This document shows positions 62,030-64,000 of a stretch of 64,000 nt of DNA, one piece after another. Position numbers and translations under genes: made by a program. This DNA comes from CAYYMH01 sp964472785 (GTDB lineage: Bacteria; Zhuqueibacterota; Zhuqueibacteria; Thermofontimicrobiales; Thermofontimicrobiaceae): assembly GCA_964472785.1 (NCBI GenBank), contig CAYYMH010000015.1, positions 24,963 to 88,962 of the forward strand, written 5' to 3'. The notes under the pieces are model-generated. The model made no database searches. It was given only the letters and a program-made list of their open reading frames with translations, and was not told where the DNA came from. Each line of letters begins with the position of its first letter. The first letter of the stretch is position 1.

Positions 62030-63904
62030 CTATCTTGGACCTATAATAAAGAATGTAAAGCATCTATCTGATTTGTCTCCGATGTGATTACCCGTTATTA
62101 CTTTTGCTTGTGTCGTTGAAATACCTGTAAATAATGCATTATCCAATGTATAACCGCCAGAACCAAAATTATCTAAATTTGGAAATACCTGTGTTACAGA
62201 ACCGGACGGTCGTGCTGCAAAAGGGTCATCAAATACTATTAAATATTCGCCGGAAGCTTGGTGATCAATTGTGAAGCCGCTACCCGAAACTATAGCTCCA
62301 TTCCGGTCTATTGTTCCCCGAATAATTCTTAATTCTTCTATACCTCCAACAGCAAAATATTCTCCACTTTGACCGAATTTAATATCACCATTAACATCCA
62401 ATGCAGCATCCGGATCATTTTTATTAATGCCCACACCGCCATTGGCACGAACTAAAAACTGATTCTCCCCGGTCGACTCAAAGTTAGTCGCGTGATTATC
62501 TCCCCAGACAAAACTGCCGTTATGATTAGCATGCGCCCAAGTTCCAGCTGCGAAACTATTATTTCCGGTAGCAACATTTCGATCACCGCCAGGCACGGTT
62601 GCATATTCACCACTGACACTATTCACAATACCACCTCCGACTGTGCTGTACGCACCGGAAACAGTATTACTCACTCCACCGCCAATAGTTGAATATTCGG
62701 CTTCTGCATTATTTCCCTTACCTCCGCCAACTGTTGCATACTCTCTGTTTGTTCGGTCGCTGTCGTCATCACCAGCCTGGTTATCGCTGCCGCCGCCAAC
62801 CGTCCCAAAATGATCGGTAACATAATTCTTTTCGCCAGATTTACCTCCGCCACCAATGACAGCCCCCCTAACTCCTGACTTGACCTGATTTTCAACAAAC
62901 CCACCTATGAAACATGGTGAAATATTATTGGGCTCCAGCTTCAATGCCCGCATATTATTAATTCTAAAATTTAGCCCAATATTATCAGTTGTTCCGACAA
63001 AATTATCGGTTTCGTTGGTACCGCTGTTACCGGCCAGAGACCAGGCTGGTCCGGAAGAAGTTGCAGCAGTGGACTGCACTGTGCCATCGGGGAATTTAAA
63101 ACCACCCGTAGATGAACGCACTACACCGGCAACATCCAGTTTTTCAGTTGGATTATTTTTCCCAACGCCCACATTTGCATTTGTATTTGAAACATATATC
63201 CCCTCATCGTCGCCATCCCCGGACAACCAATTATGATTCAATTGTATATTCTGCGTGGCAGTGTGATTTCCCAAATTATCACCCGTACCTGCCGCCGCCG
63301 AAATGGTAATTTTGTTATTGGCATCATCAGGTGTAATTGTTACATTATCTCCGGCTTCCAGATCAACATTGCCGCCGTCATTAGAAACACCATCGATGCT
63401 GCTGATAATATTCGGGGAAATCTTTGCCGCACTTACAGCATCATCCTGTAGCATTGCCGTGCCAATACTATTTTCCTGCCCGGTCCGGACAAAGTCGCTG
63501 GTATCTTTGCCGGCGAATTTATCGGAATTGAAAGCCTTCATGGCATAGCCAACACTGACCAGTTGTTTCCGCGGCGTCATCTCCGCGTCACTGCCAACCG
63601 TAACACCCAGATAACGGTCATTACCATCGAACAAGTCGGGTGTAATTGGACTCACATTTCCAAGCAAAACATTGAACAGCCCGTTGTGGGCGATAACACT
63701 CTGCGATTCCGTCCACAGAGCTGTTCCGCCTGTTGCAACCGAATAAATACTAAAGCTTATCGAATAAGCGCCGGATAATCGTTCCCCGGTATTCGGATCC
63801 GTTAGCATCCCCTGGTAATTAATTAATCGTGGGACCTGAGCAAACAACGAAGCGAAGCAACAGACAAAGAGCAATAAAACGATGGTTAAGGTACGTGATC
63901 TCAT
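62030..63904 (-). CDS. Secreted protein with YadA-head-like repeats
   Basis: The 624-residue protein has a signal peptide (about 1-22, ending SLFAQ) and an N-terminal domain (about 23-130; INYQGMLTDPNTGERLSGAY). A linker (about 130-340) includes the GGFKFPDGTVQSTAA element common in this group. The YadA/Hep-Hag-type head repeats (about 345-470) recur as EYSTIGGGVSNTVSG and YSTVGGGIVNSVSG. A C-terminal domain (about 500-624) begins NGDIKFGQSGEYFAVGG and ends FTFFIIGPR. There is no sorting module. Head repeats of this type trimerise into beta-prisms, so a trimeric fibre is likely. AGGAGG is 8 nt before the ATG. Confidence 0.75.
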   Translation of the reverse strand: MRSRTLTIVLLLFVCCFASLFAQVPRLINYQGMLTDPNTGERLSGAYSISFSIYSVATGGTALWTESQSVIAHNGLFNVLLGNVSPITPDLFDGNDRYLGVTVGSDAEMTPRKQLVSVGYAMKAFNSDKFAGKDTSDFVRTGQENSIGTAMLQDDAVSAAKISPNIISSIDGVSNDGGNVDLEAGDNVTITPDDANNKITISAAAGTGDNLGNHTATQNIQLNHNWLSGDGDDEGIYVSNTNANVGVGKNNPTEKLDVAGVVRSSTGGFKFPDGTVQSTAATSSGPAWSLAGNSGTNETDNFVGTTDNIGLNFRINNMRALKLEPNNISPCFIGGFVENQVKSGVRGAVIGGGGKSGEKNYVTDHFGTVGGGSDNQAGDDDSDRTNREYATVGGGKGNNAEAEYSTIGGGVSNTVSGAYSTVGGGIVNSVSGEYATVPGGDRNVATGNNSFAAGTWAHANHNGSFVWGDNHATNFESTGENQFLVRANGGVGINKNDPDAALDVNGDIKFGQSGEYFAVGGIEELRIIRGTIDRNGAIVSGSGFTIDHQASGEYLIVFDDPFAARPSGSVTQVFPNLDNFGSGGYTLDNALFTGISTTQAKVITGNHIGDKSDRCFTFFIIGPR

Positions 63905-63935
63905 TTTAAATACCTCCTGATTTTGTTAATAAAAT

Positions 63936-63971
63936 AGTGTAGTAGTTATTTACATTTAGGACAAATGTCCT
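63936..63971 (-). promoter_or_regulatory. Promoter of the YadA-head-like gene with overlapping palindrome
   Basis: On the minus strand, TTGTCC (63964-63959), a 17-bp spacer and TACACT (63941-63936) form a promoter. The -35 lies within AGGACAAATGTCCT (63958-63971), an inverted repeat with 6-bp arms and a 2-nt centre, which is a likely operator. The leader is about 25 nt. Confidence 0.5.
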
Positions 63972-64000
63972 GTTGGTTATATTTTATTTTTTTGTAGTAT

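Overview
The window looks like a chromosome segment from a Gram-negative bacterium of the FCB superphylum (Bacteroidota/Calditrichota/KSB1-like). The main evidence is six secreted proteins that end in the type A sorting module typical of that group: an N-[YF]-P-N-P-F-N motif, an Ig-like fold, then a basic tail ending in K or R. A TonB receptor with an N-terminal carboxypeptidase-regulatory-like domain and an outer-membrane-lineage gene pair (TIGR03546/TIGR03545) agree with this. I cannot fix the species. DNA is AT-rich throughout, most strongly in the polysaccharide-assembly genes. Where promoters are visible they are sigma70-like (TTGACT/TTGCAT, 17 bp, TATATT/TATAAT).

Layout. (1) 1-8631: the tail of an unknown membrane protein, a TonB-dependent receptor, a Crp/Fnr regulator, a dihydroorotate-dehydrogenase-like flavoenzyme, a Cu(I)-exporting P-type ATPase and an RsmF-like rRNA methyltransferase. 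(2) 8946-14599: a tight four-gene operon made of a threonine-synthase-like PLP enzyme, a DUF1611/DgcN-like P-loop protein, a fusion of a PP-loop ATPase with a creatininase-fold amidohydrolase, and an enolase-superfamily epimerase (dipeptide epimerase/DgcA-like). It resembles a D-/N-acyl-amino-acid or dipeptide pathway and is the best candidate here for an undescribed system. (3) 14600-15449: promoter plus a leader of about 540 nt that may be structured. (4) 15450-38920: a 20-gene exopolysaccharide locus. It encodes an SLBB protein, a Wzc-like tyrosine autokinase, an initiating phosphoglycosyltransferase with a degenerate GGDEF-like domain, a WbpB/WbpD-like pair, three FemAB-like aminoacyltransferases, a deacetylase, a GNAT protein, an ACP/AsnB/acyl-ligase/NadE-like module, a methyltransferase, three GT4 glycosyltransferases, Wzx and Wzy. 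The suite resembles exosortase-associated EPS loci, but no exosortase is present. (5) 39123-44920: four minus-strand secreted proteins (beta-helix, FN3, InlB-like repeats, dockerin/cohesin). (6) 45809-49894: the TIGR03546/TIGR03545 pair and an M48 metalloprotease. (7) 49992-63904: five large minus-strand secreted proteins built from LamG, FG-GAP, SBBP, GEVED, cohesin-like, dockerin-like and YadA-head-like modules.

How it fits together. Regions 4, 5 and 7 describe a cell investing heavily in its surface: an amino-acid- or acyl-decorated polysaccharide made by a Wzx/Wzy route, and a set of modular exported proteins that share domains by duplication and shuffling. The sorting tails imply a type IX-like secretion system encoded elsewhere. 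Functions are assigned from motifs read by eye; no database search was run, and domain boundaries are approximate.
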